A stretch of 64,000 nucleotides of DNA, from the NCBI RefSeq assembly GCF_013450295.1, contig NZ_SKBR01000002.1, positions 744,001 through 808,000 of the forward strand, given 5' to 3'. The position numbers and the translations under genes are program-made. Positions 52,881 through 62,356 of this stretch are shown piece by piece. A model generated the notes under the pieces. The model did not search any database, was not told the origin of the DNA, and saw only the letters and a program-made list of their open reading frames with translations. This stretch comes from Streptomyces sp. AJS327 (GTDB lineage Bacteria > Actinomycetota > Actinomycetes > Streptomycetales > Streptomycetaceae). The stretch's first letter is position 1; each line of letters opens with the position of its first letter.

Positions 52881-54544
52881 ACGGCGTCCGGCGCTCCGGC
52901 CGGGCCAGGGGGACGCTGGCGCGGGTCGGGCTGATGGTGGTGCCCTGCGCGTTCTTCGCGGTGTTCTTCGCCTATCCGGTGGCGGCGATCGTCGGGCGGG
53001 GGCTGCGGGACGGCGGCCGGTGGCGGTTCGACCGGGCGGGGGAGGTACTCGGTGACCCCGAGGTGCTGGGGGTCCTGTGGTTCACCTGCTGGCAGGCGGC
53101 GGCCTCGACGGCGCTGACGCTGGCTCTGGCGCTGCCCGCCGCGTACGTGTTCGCCCGGTTCGCGTTTCCGGGGAAGCGGCTGCTGCGGGCGGTGGTGACC
53201 GTCCCGTTCGTGCTGCCCACGGTGGTGGTCGGCTCGGCGTTCCTGGCGCTGGCGGGACGCGGTGGGCTGCTGGACGAGTGGTTCGGGCTGCGGCTGGACA
53301 ACGGGGTGTGGGCGATCCTGCTGGCGCACGTGTTCCTGAACTTCGCGGTCGTGGTGCGGACCGTCGGCGGGTTCTGGTCGCAGCTGGACCCACGGCAGGA
53401 GGACGCGGCGCGGGTGCTGGGCGCGGGCCGGTTCGCGGCGTGGCGGCGGGTGGTGCTTCCGGCGCTGGCGCCCTCGGTGGGCGCGGCGGCGCTCATCGTG
53501 TTCCTGTTCACCTTCACCTCGTTCGGGGTGATCCAGGTGCTGGGCGGTCCGCGGCAGACGACGCTGGAGGTGGAGATCTACCGGCAGACGGCTGACCTGT
53601 TGCAGCTGCCGGTGGCGGCGGTGCTGACGCTGCTCCAGTTCGCGGCGGTGGCGGCGCTGCTGGCGGCGCACGCCTGGTCGGTGCGGCGGCGGGAGTCGGC
53701 GCTGAGCCTGGTGCCGGCGGGCAGCGCGGACCGGCGGCCGCGGGGACGGGGTGAGTGGACGCTGCTGTGCGCGGTGCTGGGCGGCAGCGGGCTGCTGGTC
53801 CTGCTGCCGCTGCTGGTGCTGGTGGAACGGTCGCTGAACACCCCCGACGGGTACGGGCTGGGCTTCTACCGGGCGCTGGGCTCGCAGTCGGACAGTGGCA
53901 CGTTCCTGGTGGCGCCCGCCGAGGCGATCGGGAACTCGCTGGCCTACGCGGGGGTGGCGACGCTGATCGCGCTGCTGGTGGGTGGGCTGGCCGCGGCGGC
54001 GCTGACGCGCCGCGCCGGGCGGCTGGTGCGCGGGTTCGACGCGCTGCTGATGCTGCCACTGGGCACCTCGGCGGTGACGGTGGGGTTCGGGTTCCTGGTG
54101 GCGCTGGACGAGCCGCCGCTGGATCTGCGGGCCGCGTGGATCCTGGTGCCGCTGGCGCAGGCGCTGGTGGGGGTGCCGTTCGTGGTGCGGACGATGCTGC
54201 CGGTGCTGCGGGCGGTCGACGTGCGGCTTCGGGAGGCGGCGGCGGTGCTGGGGGCGTCGCCGCTGCGGTCCTGGTGGGAGGTGGAGGTGCCGCTGGTGCG
54301 GCGGGCGCTGCTGGTCGCGGCGGGGTTCGCGTTCGCCGTGTCGCTGGGTGAGTTCGGGGCGACGGTGTTCATCGCCCGCCCGGACCATCCGACGCTGCCG
54401 GTCGCCGTCGCGCGGTTCCTGGGGCGCGCCGGGGAGGTCCACTACGGGCAGGCGATGGCGCTGAGCACCATCCTGATGCTGGTGTGCGCGGGGACGCTGC
54501 TCGCGCTGGAACGTGTCCGCACCGACCGTACGGGGGAGTTCTGA
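52877..54544 (+). CDS. thiP: Thiamine ABC transporter permease, two-domain
   Basis: A 555-residue permease with two fused BPD-type domains, about twelve membrane segments in total. The first carries the EAA-like loop EDAARVLGAGRFAAWRRVVL (about residue 175), the second LREAAAVLGASPLRSWWEVE (about residue 455). Early segments include LMVVPCAFFAVFFAYPVAAI. GTG 52877 overlaps the thiB stop. ATPase thiQ starts at the stop, with an ATGA-type overlap, so the three are one operon. Full-length ThiP of E. coli has a similar fused architecture. Confidence 0.92.
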   Translation: MNGVRRSGRARGTLARVGLMVVPCAFFAVFFAYPVAAIVGRGLRDGGRWRFDRAGEVLGDPEVLGVLWFTCWQAAASTALTLALALPAAYVFARFAFPGKRLLRAVVTVPFVLPTVVVGSAFLALAGRGGLLDEWFGLRLDNGVWAILLAHVFLNFAVVVRTVGGFWSQLDPRQEDAARVLGAGRFAAWRRVVLPALAPSVGAAALIVFLFTFTSFGVIQVLGGPRQTTLEVEIYRQTADLLQLPVAAVLTLLQFAAVAALLAAHAWSVRRRESALSLVPAGSADRRPRGRGEWTLLCAVLGGSGLLVLLPLLVLVERSLNTPDGYGLGFYRALGSQSDSGTFLVAPAEAIGNSLAYAGVATLIALLVGGLAAAALTRRAGRLVRGFDALLMLPLGTSAVTVGFGFLVALDEPPLDLRAAWILVPLAQALVGVPFVVRTMLPVLRAVDVRLREAAAVLGASPLRSWWEVEVPLVRRALLVAAGFAFAVSLGEFGATVFIARPDHPTLPVAVARFLGRAGEVHYGQAMALSTILMLVCAGTLLALERVRTDRTGEF

Positions 54545-55581
54545 TGCTGCGTGCCGAGGAGGTGACCGTACGGTTCGGTGACCGTGCGGCGCTCGACGGG
54601 GTGACGCTGGAGGTCGGTGAGCACGAGACGGTGTGCGTGCTGGGGCCTAGCGGCAGCGGCAAGTCGACGCTGCTGCGGGTGGTGGCGGGGCTGCACCGGC
54701 CGGACGCGGGGCGGGTGTTCCTGTCCGGCCGGGACCAGGAGGGGGTGCCTCCGCACCGGCGGCAGGTGGGCCTGATGTTCCAGGACCACCAGCTGTTCCC
54801 GCAGCGGGACGTGGCGGGGAACGTGGCGTTCGGGCCGCGGATGCGCCGGGCGGGGCGGCGGGAGGCCGCGGAGCGGGTGGCGGAGCTGCTGGAGCTGGTG
54901 GGTCTGCCGGGCGCGGGCGGGCGGGCCGTGGCGACGCTGTCCGGTGGGGAGCAGCAGCGGGTGGCGCTGGCGCGGGCGCTGGCCCCGGGGCCGCGCCTGC
55001 TGATGCTGGACGAGCCGCTGGGGCAGCTCGACCGGGCGCTGCGGGAGCGGCTGGTGGTCGAGTTGCGGGGCCTGTTCCGGCGGCTGGGCACCTCGGTGCT
55101 GGCGGTGACGCACGATCAGGCGGAGGCGTTCGCGCTGGCCGACCGGGTGGTGGTGATGGACGAGGGGCGCGTCGCGCAGAGCGGTGCGCCGCTGGAGGTG
55201 TGGCGGCGTCCGGTGTCGGAGTTCGTCGCCCGGTTCCTGGGCTTCGGGAACATCGTCCCGGCGGTGGTGGAGGGGGAGTCGGCGGACACGGAGTGGGGGA
55301 AGGTCCCGGTGCCGCGGGGGAGTTCGCCGGGCCGGTACCGGCTGCTGGTGCGGCCGACGGGCGTGCGGCTGACCGGTCCGGAGGCGGGGCTGCGCTGTGT
55401 CGTCGAGGCCCGTACCTTCCGGGGCGGGGTGGGCTCGTCGATGACGTTGCTGCTGCGGCCGGAGAGTGGGCCGCCGCTGGAGGCGACGTGCGCGGTGCGG
55501 GACGCTCCGGCGGAGGGCGAGGTGGTCGGGGTGGTGTTCGACGCGGAGGAGACCGTGTGCCTGCCGGGGCCGGACGCCTGA
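54544..55581 (+). CDS. thiQ: Thiamine ABC transporter ATP-binding protein
   Basis: A 345-residue ABC ATPase. Walker A LGPSGSGKST (33-42), Q-loop GLMFQDHQLFPQRDV, signature LSGGEQQRVALARAL, Walker B LLMLDEPLGQLDRALRE and switch TVLAVTHDQAE-type HDQAEAFALA are all canonical. The C-terminal about 100 residues form a TOBE-like domain (FRGGVGSSMTLLLR). It completes the riboswitch-controlled thiBPQ operon. Convergent with the next ABC permease. Confidence 0.92.
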   Translation: MLRAEEVTVRFGDRAALDGVTLEVGEHETVCVLGPSGSGKSTLLRVVAGLHRPDAGRVFLSGRDQEGVPPHRRQVGLMFQDHQLFPQRDVAGNVAFGPRMRRAGRREAAERVAELLELVGLPGAGGRAVATLSGGEQQRVALARALAPGPRLLMLDEPLGQLDRALRERLVVELRGLFRRLGTSVLAVTHDQAEAFALADRVVVMDEGRVAQSGAPLEVWRRPVSEFVARFLGFGNIVPAVVEGESADTEWGKVPVPRGSSPGRYRLLVRPTGVRLTGPEAGLRCVVEARTFRGGVGSSMTLLLRPESGPPLEATCAVRDAPAEGEVVGVVFDAEETVCLPGPDA

Positions 55582-55607
55582 GCCGGTCGGGCGCTGTCCG
55601 GCGCGGG

Positions 55608-56771
55608 TCAGCCGCCGGGGGTGAGGTGGCTCAGCGGCAGGGCGGCGGCGGTGCCGAGTGCCCAGCTGAGCGCGGCCAGTCCGAGGAGCAGGGCGGTGGC
55701 GCGCAGCGCGAGCGCCCCGCGCAGCAGCCGCCGGGGCGCGCCGAGTCGGCGCAGTACCGCGCGGGTTGTGGCGCGGGGCGTTGTGGCGCGGGTGAGGGCG
55801 GTGAGGGTGCCGAGGAGCGCGCAGCCCAGGACGACCGCGCAGCCGAGGGCGGCGAGGGGGCTGAGCGCTCCGGGGCCGTCGGACCAGGGCGGGGCCTCGT
55901 GCAGCCGCGCGGTGGTGAGGGTGCCCGCGCCGACGGCGCAGAGCACGCCGAGCGGCTGCCCGAGTGCGGGAGCCTCGGCCTGGAGGCCGCGTCCGGCGAG
56001 GAGCCGGAGCACCCCGGGTCGGCCGGTGGACAGCAGCCGCCCGCAGCGGTGGACGAGGCCGGGACCGGCGAGGGCCAGGCCGGTGGCGCCGAGCAGCCAG
56101 CCGCCGACGACGCCGGGCGCCGCGTGGAGCGGCGCGTCGCCGGTGGCGTGCGCGGCGCCGCCCGCGAGGGCGGTCAGGGCGATGCCCGCGGCGACGAGGG
56201 CGACCCCCCAGGGCAGGGCGCTGGCTCCCGGTCCGCCGCCCGCGGGGGGTGTGCCGTCCGGGGCGTGGTCGCGGAGGGTGAGGGCGGCGGCGAGGGCGGC
56301 GGCGACGGGGGTCGCGGCGAGCAGGGTCAGGGTGGCGGCCAGCGGCAGGGGGCGGTCGGCGGCGAGCAGGTCGCGCGCCGCGCCGTCGAAGGGGAGCCCG
56401 GTGAGGTCGCCGCGGAGGTGCAGGAAGACGAGGAGGGCGAGGACGCTGCCCAGCAGGCAGGCGATGGCGGTGGTGGTGGCGGCGACGACGGGGAGGCGGG
56501 CCGGTCCGAGGCCCGCCGCGTCCAGCCCGTCCCGGGTGGCCGGTTCGGGGTGGCCGCTGGCGAGGGCCGCGGCGAGGTGCACGACGGAGGCGGCGGGCGG
56601 CAGGCACCACAGCAGCCGGAGGAGGGACTCGCCGGTTCGCCCCGGGTGAGCGAGGGCGTGGCAGAGCGCGGTCAGCAGCAGGAACCCGGCGGCGGCTGTC
56701 GCGGCCGCGAGGAGGAGGCGGCTGAGGAGGACGGGGGCGCGGGAGCCGCGGGCTAGCCGGAGAGCGAGCAC
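55608..56771 (-). CDS. ABC transporter permease (FtsX/MacB-like)
   Basis: A 387-residue membrane protein with about eight hydrophobic segments, Ala/Leu-rich throughout (LLLAAATAAAGFLLLTALCH, GVVGGWLLGATGLALAGPGL, ALLLGLAALSWALGTAAALP). The repeated domain organisation with a central extracytoplasmic region resembles FtsX/MacB-type permeases, but sequence motifs are weak. Start GTG 56771 lies inside the ATPase gene, which overlaps by 19 bases, so the pair are coupled. Substrate unknown; such pairs in Streptomyces are often of unknown role. Confidence 0.75.
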   Translation of the reverse strand: MLALRLARGSRAPVLLSRLLLAAATAAAGFLLLTALCHALAHPGRTGESLLRLLWCLPPAASVVHLAAALASGHPEPATRDGLDAAGLGPARLPVVAATTTAIACLLGSVLALLVFLHLRGDLTGLPFDGAARDLLAADRPLPLAATLTLLAATPVAAALAAALTLRDHAPDGTPPAGGGPGASALPWGVALVAAGIALTALAGGAAHATGDAPLHAAPGVVGGWLLGATGLALAGPGLVHRCGRLLSTGRPGVLRLLAGRGLQAEAPALGQPLGVLCAVGAGTLTTARLHEAPPWSDGPGALSPLAALGCAVVLGCALLGTLTALTRATTPRATTRAVLRRLGAPRRLLRGALALRATALLLGLAALSWALGTAAALPLSHLTPGG

Positions 56772-57508
56772 TCGGTTCTGCCTTCCTCCGGGTGTGGGGC
56801 GGGTTCGCCGCTCCGCCCGTCGACGAGGGTGACGCTCCGGTCGGCGAGCGTGGTGCCCGCCGGGTCGCGGGGGCCGGTCAGTCCGGGCCCCGGGTCGTGG
56901 GTGGCGAGGAGCACGGTGATGCCGTGGGAGCGGGCGGCGGCGGTGAGGGTGCGCAGGACGTGGGCCCGGTCGGCCTGGTGCAGGGGCGCGGTGGGTTCGT
57001 CGGCGAACAGCACGGTGGGGGTGTGGACCAGGGCGCGGGCGATGGCGACGCGCTGCCGCAGGTGCCGTGGCAGTTTCTCGGGCCGCAGGTCGGCGCAGTC
57101 CCCGGCGTCGAGGCGGTCGAGCCACTCGCGGGCGCTGCCGCGGGCGGCGCGGGGGCGGGCGCCGGCCAGCAGCAGCGGGAGGGCGGTGTTCTCCCAGACG
57201 GTGAGTTCGGGGACGAGGTGGGGGGTGCCGCCGATCCACCCGAAGCGTTCCCGGCGGAGGCGTTCGCGGGCCGGGCGGCCGAGGGTGTGGACGGGGACGC
57301 TGTTGAACCAGACCTCGCCGTGCTGCGGTAGCCGCCGCCCGGAGAGGAGGTCGAGGAGGGTCGTCTTCCCGCTGCCCCGGGTTCCGGTGAGGGTGACGAT
57401 CTCCCCTTCGCGGAGGGCGAGGGTGACGCCTCGCAGGGCGGGGGAGCCGTCATAGCTGTGGTGCAGTCCGCGTGCCCAGAGCACGTCGTTGTCCGGTGGG
57501 GCTGCCAT
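56753..57508 (-). CDS. ABC transporter ATP-binding protein with degenerate signature motif
   Basis: A 251-residue ABC ATPase. Walker A TGTRGSGKTT (41-50) and Walker B TVLFADEPTAPL are present, but the signature LSGGQ region reads LPRHLRQRVAIARAL, without the LSGG core; the switch HDPG follows. This suggests weakened or partner-dependent hydrolysis. It resembles LolD/MacB-type ATPases in size. ATG 57508 has GAGG upstream. It is the first gene of a two-gene operon with the FtsX-like permease. Confidence 0.85.
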   Translation of the reverse strand: MAAPPDNDVLWARGLHHSYDGSPALRGVTLALREGEIVTLTGTRGSGKTTLLDLLSGRRLPQHGEVWFNSVPVHTLGRPARERLRRERFGWIGGTPHLVPELTVWENTALPLLLAGARPRAARGSAREWLDRLDAGDCADLRPEKLPRHLRQRVAIARALVHTPTVLFADEPTAPLHQADRAHVLRTLTAAARSHGITVLLATHDPGPGLTGPRDPAGTTLADRSVTLVDGRSGEPAPHPEEGRTECSLSG

Positions 57509-57924
57509 GGCACACACCTCGGATCGGCCGGGAACGGGTCAATTCCCCCCAGGACGGGGGGAACCTAACACGTGACGCGACCGGTCACCGGCACCCGCGG
57601 GTACGTCCCGTGTTGGGGTGGGGGCCGCGCGCCGGGCTTCCGCCGGGGCGGCGCGGGGCCGGTGGTGAGTGGCCCGTGGCGCCGGGGGGCGGCGGGGCCG
57701 GTCGCTCACTCGGGCGGGTCAACGAGCGGCCGGGGGGAGCGGAAACGGCGCCGCCCCGGGCGGACTCGATCGGGTGAGGCGGCTCGGGGACCGCGGAGCC
57801 CGGCGGGCGCCGTGGCGGGATCGGCTGGTGCCCCGGGTCCGGTGCCGCGGGGTATGTCGCGAGCGCAGGTGGCCTGGTTAAGGTGTCGTCTCACCCATCG
57901 GACAACGGAGCGGGAGGGCGCCAC
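57509..57924. other. Divergent region between ABC ATPase and aldehyde dehydrogenase
   Basis: About 415 bases without a supported gene; it should hold promoters in both directions. GGGAGGG before 57925 is the dehydrogenase ribosome-binding site. No convincing promoter hexamers. Confidence 0.4.
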
Positions 57925-59358
57925 GTGACCACCGAGCTGCGTCGGCTGCGCAACTACATCGACGGCGAGTTCCGGGACGCCGCCGACGGCCGGACCACCG
58001 GGGTGATCAACCCGGTGACGGAGGAGGTGTACGCGGTCGCGCCGCTCTCCGGCACGGCGGACGTCGACGCGGCCATGGCCGCGGCGGAGGCCGCCTTCCC
58101 CGCCTGGCGGGACGCCACTCCGGGCACCCGGCAGACCGCCCTCCTCAGGATCGCGGACGCGCTGGAGGCGCGGGCGGACGAGTTCCTCGCCGTCGAGTGC
58201 GAGAACTGCGGCAAGCCGCTGGAGCTGACCCGGCAGGAGGAGCTGCCGATGATGCTCGACCAGATCCGCTTCTTCGCGGGAGCGGCCCGGGTGCTGGAGG
58301 GCCGGTCGGCCGGGGAGTACATGGCGGGGCTGACCTCCTTCACGCGCCGCGAGCCGGTGGGGGTGTGCGCGCAGGTCGCGCCGTGGAACTACCCGGCGAT
58401 GATGGCGGTGTGGAAGTTCGCCCCGGCGCTCGCCGCGGGGAACACGGTGGTGCTGAAGCCGTCCGACACCACCCCCGCGTCGGCTGTGTTCCTCGCCGAG
58501 GTGATGGGGGAGATCCTGCCGGCGGGCGTGTTCAACGTGGTCTGCGGGGACCGGGACACCGGGCGGCTGATGGTCGAGCACCAGGTGCCCGCGATGGCGT
58601 CCATCACCGGTTCGGTGCGCGCCGGTATCGAGGTCGCGGGCAGCGCCTCGCGGGACCTCAAGCGGGTGCACCTGGAGCTGGGCGGCAAGGCCCCCTGCGT
58701 GGTGTTCGACGACGCGGACGTCGCCGCGGCCGTCGAGGGCATCCGGGACGGCGGCTTCTTCAACGCGGGTCAGGACTGCACGGCGGCCACCCGGGTGCTC
58801 GTCCAGGACGGCGTGTACGAGCGGTTCGTGACGGCGCTGGCGAAGGCCGCCGCTGAGGTGCGCACGGGCGACGTCACCGACCCGGACTGCTTCTACGGCC
58901 CGCTGAACAACGCCGACCACCTGGCGAAGGTCGCCGGGTTCGTCGACCGGCTCCCGGCGCACGCCAAGGTCGAGGCGGGCGGTGAACGCGTGGGCGGCAA
59001 GGGGTACTTCTACGCGCCCACCGTCATCTCCGGACTGCGGCAGGACGACGAGGTCATCCAGAACGAGGTGTTCGGCCCGGTCATCACCGTGCAGCGGTTC
59101 GGCACCGAGGACGAGGCCGTGCGCTTCGCCAACGGCGTCGAGTACGCGCTGGCCTCCTCCGTGTGGACGACCGACCACCAGCGGGCGATGCGGCTGTCGA
59201 AGGCGCTCGACTTCGGCTGTGTGTGGATCAACACGCATATCCCGCTGGTCGCGGAAATGCCGCACGGCGGCTTCAAGAAGTCCGGGTACGGCAAGGACCT
59301 GTCGATGTACGGGCTGGAGGACTACACGCGCGTCAAGCACGTCATGACCGCGCTCTGA
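57925..59358 (+). CDS. Gamma-aminobutyraldehyde dehydrogenase-type aldehyde dehydrogenase
   Basis: A 477-residue NAD-dependent aldehyde dehydrogenase. The catalytic Cys is in FFNAGQDCTAATRVLVQ, the general-base Glu in HLELGGKAPCV, and the N-terminal INPVTEEVYAVAPLSGTADVD is characteristic of aminobutyraldehyde dehydrogenases (polyamine/putrescine breakdown to GABA). The early motif CAQVAPWNYPAMMAVWKFAP is the cofactor-binding region. The downstream polyamine transporter genes support the role. GTG 57925 is the start; an upstream in-frame start at 57883 is less likely. Confidence 0.9.
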   Translation: MTTELRRLRNYIDGEFRDAADGRTTGVINPVTEEVYAVAPLSGTADVDAAMAAAEAAFPAWRDATPGTRQTALLRIADALEARADEFLAVECENCGKPLELTRQEELPMMLDQIRFFAGAARVLEGRSAGEYMAGLTSFTRREPVGVCAQVAPWNYPAMMAVWKFAPALAAGNTVVLKPSDTTPASAVFLAEVMGEILPAGVFNVVCGDRDTGRLMVEHQVPAMASITGSVRAGIEVAGSASRDLKRVHLELGGKAPCVVFDDADVAAAVEGIRDGGFFNAGQDCTAATRVLVQDGVYERFVTALAKAAAEVRTGDVTDPDCFYGPLNNADHLAKVAGFVDRLPAHAKVEAGGERVGGKGYFYAPTVISGLRQDDEVIQNEVFGPVITVQRFGTEDEAVRFANGVEYALASSVWTTDHQRAMRLSKALDFGCVWINTHIPLVAEMPHGGFKKSGYGKDLSMYGLEDYTRVKHVMTAL

Positions 59359-59394
59359 CACCGCTCCGACGCCACTCCGGTCCCCTCCGGACCC

Positions 59395-59425
59395 CGGGCC
59401 CCCGCACCGCGTGTGCGGGGGCCCG
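59395..59425 (+). terminator. Terminator after aldehyde dehydrogenase
   Basis: CGGGCCCCCGCAC (59395-59407) and GTGCGGGGGCCCG (59413-59425) form a perfect 13-bp stem around CGCGT, 36 bases after the stop. Confidence 0.85.
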
Positions 59426-59645
59426 CGTCGTCTCCGTATCTCCCGGCGGAGCGGTGACCGGGCTCGGCGGGCGGTGGGCGCCGACCCGCCCGGAGACTCA
59501 ACCGGCCCCAGGGGTAGGGGAGTTGACCGTGCGGTGGTGTTGCCTTTCTGGGGCGCCGCCGTTACAGGAATTGCTTGACGGCCCTGGTGGCATCGGTGGT
59601 TGGCTGAACCCTCACACGTCATCCGGTCGGGAACGGAGCCCGGAA

Positions 59646-60008
59646 ATGATTATCTTCGGTACCTCGGGCAAGACGATTCAGCTGGCGATGCTGAATCTGC
59701 TCTGTGGGTTCTGCGGCAACCCCGCCGCCCACGGACTGCGCAAACGCGTCACCAAGTTCACGCTGTTCTTCATCCCGCTCTTTCCGATCATGCCCGCGAA
59801 GCACTCCACCCAGTGCACTTTCTGCGGCGCGGAAAGCGAGATATCCAAGGAGAACGCCGAGCAGCTGCTCGCGTCGGCCGGTGGACAGCCGCAGGGCGGC
59901 TTCCCCGGAGCGGCGACTGGCAACCCGTTCGGCGGTCAGCAGCCGCAGGGCGGCATCCCCCGCCAGGACGGCGGCGTCCCCCCGCAGGGCAACCCCTACC
60001 GGCAGTGA
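59646..60008 (+). CDS. Zinc-ribbon protein
   Basis: A 120-residue protein with CGFCGN and CTFCGA Cys pairs flanking a hydrophobic stretch (FTLFFIPLFPIMPAKHSTQ), and a C-terminal Gly/Gln/Pro-rich tail. This is the small zinc-ribbon family common in actinobacteria, function unknown. ATG 59646 follows CGGAGCCCGGAA. It stands alone between convergent genes. Confidence 0.85.
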   Translation: MIIFGTSGKTIQLAMLNLLCGFCGNPAAHGLRKRVTKFTLFFIPLFPIMPAKHSTQCTFCGAESEISKENAEQLLASAGGQPQGGFPGAATGNPFGGQQPQGGIPRQDGGVPPQGNPYRQ

Positions 60009-60039
60009 GGCGGCCGGCCGGGCCGCGCCGCGCCGCCGG

Positions 60040-60717
60040 TCAGCCGGGCAGCGTCCGGCGCAGCGCCGCGACCCGGTTGGAGGTGAGCGCGTCCACCCCC
60101 ATGGCGGCCAGCCGCCGCATGGTGCGCGGCCGGTCGACGGTCCACGCGGACACCAGGTAGCCGGCGGCGTGCGCGCGCCGCACCCGCTCCCGATCCAGCA
60201 CCCCGAAGCGGTAGTTCAGCCATCGGGGGCGTACCGAGTCGAGCAGCGAACCACGCATCGGCGCGGTGCGCTGCCAGGTCAGGGCGATCTCGGCGGCCGG
60301 ATCCCCGGCCCGTACCGCCCGCATCGCGGCGGGCCCACCGCAGTAGTAGACGCGCCCGGCGGCGCCCTGTCCGGCGACCACCGCGAGGGTGGCGGCCACC
60401 GCCTCCACGGCGGGCAGGTCGATCAGGACGCGCACCGGGCGCAGCAGCTCCAGCGCCTCCGCCAGGGTGGGCACCCCGCCGCCGGTCCGTGCGCGCAGCT
60501 CGCGCGCGGAGAGCGCCGCCACCGCCTCCGGGCACTCCCACAGCCGCTCCAGGGTGCGGTCGTGCAGCACCACCGGAACGCCGTCGCGGGTGAGCCGGAC
60601 GTCCAGCTCGACGGCGTCGGCGCCGGCGGCCAGCGCCGCGCGGAACGCGGCGAGGGTGTTCTCCCGCGCGACGTGGGGCGCGCCGCGGTGCGCGACCGCC
60701 GCTACGCGGCGTGCCAC
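60040..60717 (-). CDS. Glycerophosphodiester phosphodiesterase
   Basis: A 225-residue GDPD family enzyme, which hydrolyses deacylated phospholipids to glycerol-3-phosphate and an alcohol. The catalytic features are VAHRGAPHVARENTLAAF (His10, Arg11), AVELDVRLTRDGVPVVLHD (metal-binding Glu/Asp and His) and the C-terminal VSAWTVDRPRTMRRLAAM. It is shorter than secreted bacterial GDPDs and has no signal peptide. GTG 60717 overlaps the adenosine deaminase stop by 16 bases, so the two genes form a unit. Confidence 0.9.
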   Translation of the reverse strand: MARRVAAVAHRGAPHVARENTLAAFRAALAAGADAVELDVRLTRDGVPVVLHDRTLERLWECPEAVAALSARELRARTGGGVPTLAEALELLRPVRVLIDLPAVEAVAATLAVVAGQGAAGRVYYCGGPAAMRAVRAGDPAAEIALTWQRTAPMRGSLLDSVRPRWLNYRFGVLDRERVRRAHAAGYLVSAWTVDRPRTMRRLAAMGVDALTSNRVAALRRTLPG

Positions 60718-61727
60718 GTCGCCAGGTAGTCGTCGATCTCGGCGGTCAGCCGGGCCTTGCCGGGGGCGTCGAGGAACGAGGCGGTCACCGCGCGCTTCGC
60801 CAGTTCGGCCAGCCCGGCGGCGTCGAGGCCGAGGAGGCGGGCGGCGACGGCGTACTCGGTGTTGAGGTCGGTGCCGAACATCGGCGGGTCGTCGCTGTTG
60901 ATCGTGGTCGTCACCCCGGCCTTCACCAACTCGGGCAGCGGATGGCTGGCCAGGTCGGGGACGGCGCCCGTGGCGACGTTCGAGGTGGGGCAGACCTCCA
61001 GCGGAACACCGTGTTCGGCCAGGTACTCCAGCAGCCGGGGGTCCTGGACGGCGCTGACGCCGTGGCCGACGCGTTCGGCGCGCAGCGAGGTCAGGGCGGC
61101 CCAGACGGTCTCCGGGCCGGTGGTCTCGCCCGCGTGCGGGACGCTGTGCAGCCCGGCGGCGATGGCCCGGTCGAAGTACGGTTTGAACCGCTCGCGTGGG
61201 ACGCCGATCTCCGGCCCGCCGAGCCCGAAGGAGATCAGCCCGTCCGGGCCCAGCTCGGTGGCGATCCGCGTGGTCTCCTCGGCGGCGGGCAGCCCGGACT
61301 CGCCCGGGATGTCGAAGCACCAGCGCAGCACGGTGCCGAAGTCCCGCTCGGCGGAGCGGCGTGCGTCCTCGATCGCCTCCAGGAACGCCACGTCCGGTAT
61401 GCCACGGCTGGTCGAGCTGGCCGGGGTGACCGTCAGCTCCGCGTAGCGGACCCGCTGCCGGGCCAGGTCACGGGCGATCTCGTAGGTGAGCAGCCAGACG
61501 TCCTCGGCGTCCCGGACCAGTTCGACGACGGTCAGGTAGACCCGGACGAAATGCGCGAAGTCGGTGAAGGTGAAGTACTCCGACAGCCGCTCCGGATCGG
61601 TCGGCACCCGCGAGTCCGGGTGGCGCGCCGCCAGCTCCGCCACCACGCGTGGCGAGGCCGAACCCACGTGGTGAACGTGCAGCTCGGCCTTGGGGAGTCC
61701 GGCGATGAACGAGGCCAGGGTGGACAA
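60702..61727 (-). CDS. add: Adenosine deaminase family protein
   Basis: A 341-residue deaminase of the amidohydrolase superfamily. Metal and substrate residues: LPKAELHVHHVG (His17, His19), SVPHAGETTGP, RVGHGVSAVQD and NSDDPPMFGTD; the HAGE and SDDP motifs are complete. TTG 61727 has GGAGG five bases upstream and is preferred; ATG 61757 would add ten residues with no good ribosome-binding site. Role: purine salvage, adenosine to inosine. The Streptomyces homologues keep HVHH at this site, as here. Confidence 0.9.
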   Translation of the reverse strand: MSTLASFIAGLPKAELHVHHVGSASPRVVAELAARHPDSRVPTDPERLSEYFTFTDFAHFVRVYLTVVELVRDAEDVWLLTYEIARDLARQRVRYAELTVTPASSTSRGIPDVAFLEAIEDARRSAERDFGTVLRWCFDIPGESGLPAAEETTRIATELGPDGLISFGLGGPEIGVPRERFKPYFDRAIAAGLHSVPHAGETTGPETVWAALTSLRAERVGHGVSAVQDPRLLEYLAEHGVPLEVCPTSNVATGAVPDLASHPLPELVKAGVTTTINSDDPPMFGTDLNTEYAVAARLLGLDAAGLAELAKRAVTASFLDAPGKARLTAEIDDYLATWHAA

Positions 61728-62356
61728 GGGTGCCTCCGGCGAGTCGGGTCGGCACATCGTAGACACCCCGGCCCGCCGGGCGGCACACGGTTTCCCCCAC
61801 ATCTCCCCGGCACCCTCCCGGCATCCGCGCCGTACCGCTCCCGGGCCGGACGGGCGGTGCGCCCGGGAGCCGCCCAGACCACTCCCGACGGGGGACGTCG
61901 ACGGGTGGGGTCCCTAGCATGGGGAGGATCGAACAGCCGGGAGGGGCGATGGCACAGCGACGGGCGGCGGGGGAGCCGCCAGCGTGGCCGCGCGGGCGAG
62001 CGCGGGCCCGGCGGGCGGGACCGCCACCGTGGAGCCGCCGAACCCGCTGAGGCCCGGGCCGTGCCCGTCCGGCCACCCGCCCCCGGGCCCGTGCCCGGTA
62101 TCGCCAGGCGCCACCGGGGGGCGGCGCGCGGCTGGCCAACGGCCCCGTCAGCGCGGGCCGTTCGCCGGCCGCCGCCCCCGGCCGCTCCCGCCCACCCCGC
62201 CGGCCAGGCGGACACCGGCGCTCCCCGGGGAGACCACGGGAGGCCACCGGCCCCGTCCCGTCCGCCGCCGCACCGCCCGTCCCGTCCACCCCACCCGGTG
62301 GGCCACCACCCCTCCCGTCCTCCCTCCCCGTCCGCCCAGCTCAGGAGGCACCCGTA
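61728..62356. other. Intergenic region before the polyamine transporter
   Basis: A 629-base gap. A 33-residue open frame (61949-62050) has a good GGAGGGG ribosome-binding site but is just Arg/Ala/Pro-rich and unsupported by any family. TAGCAT at 61915-61920 is a possible -10. No other feature is seen. Confidence 0.4.

Noticed and set aside
61949..62050. A 33-residue small protein with a good ribosome-binding site
   Set aside because: It is Arg/Pro/Ala-rich with no family resemblance; kept only as a note in the intergenic entry.
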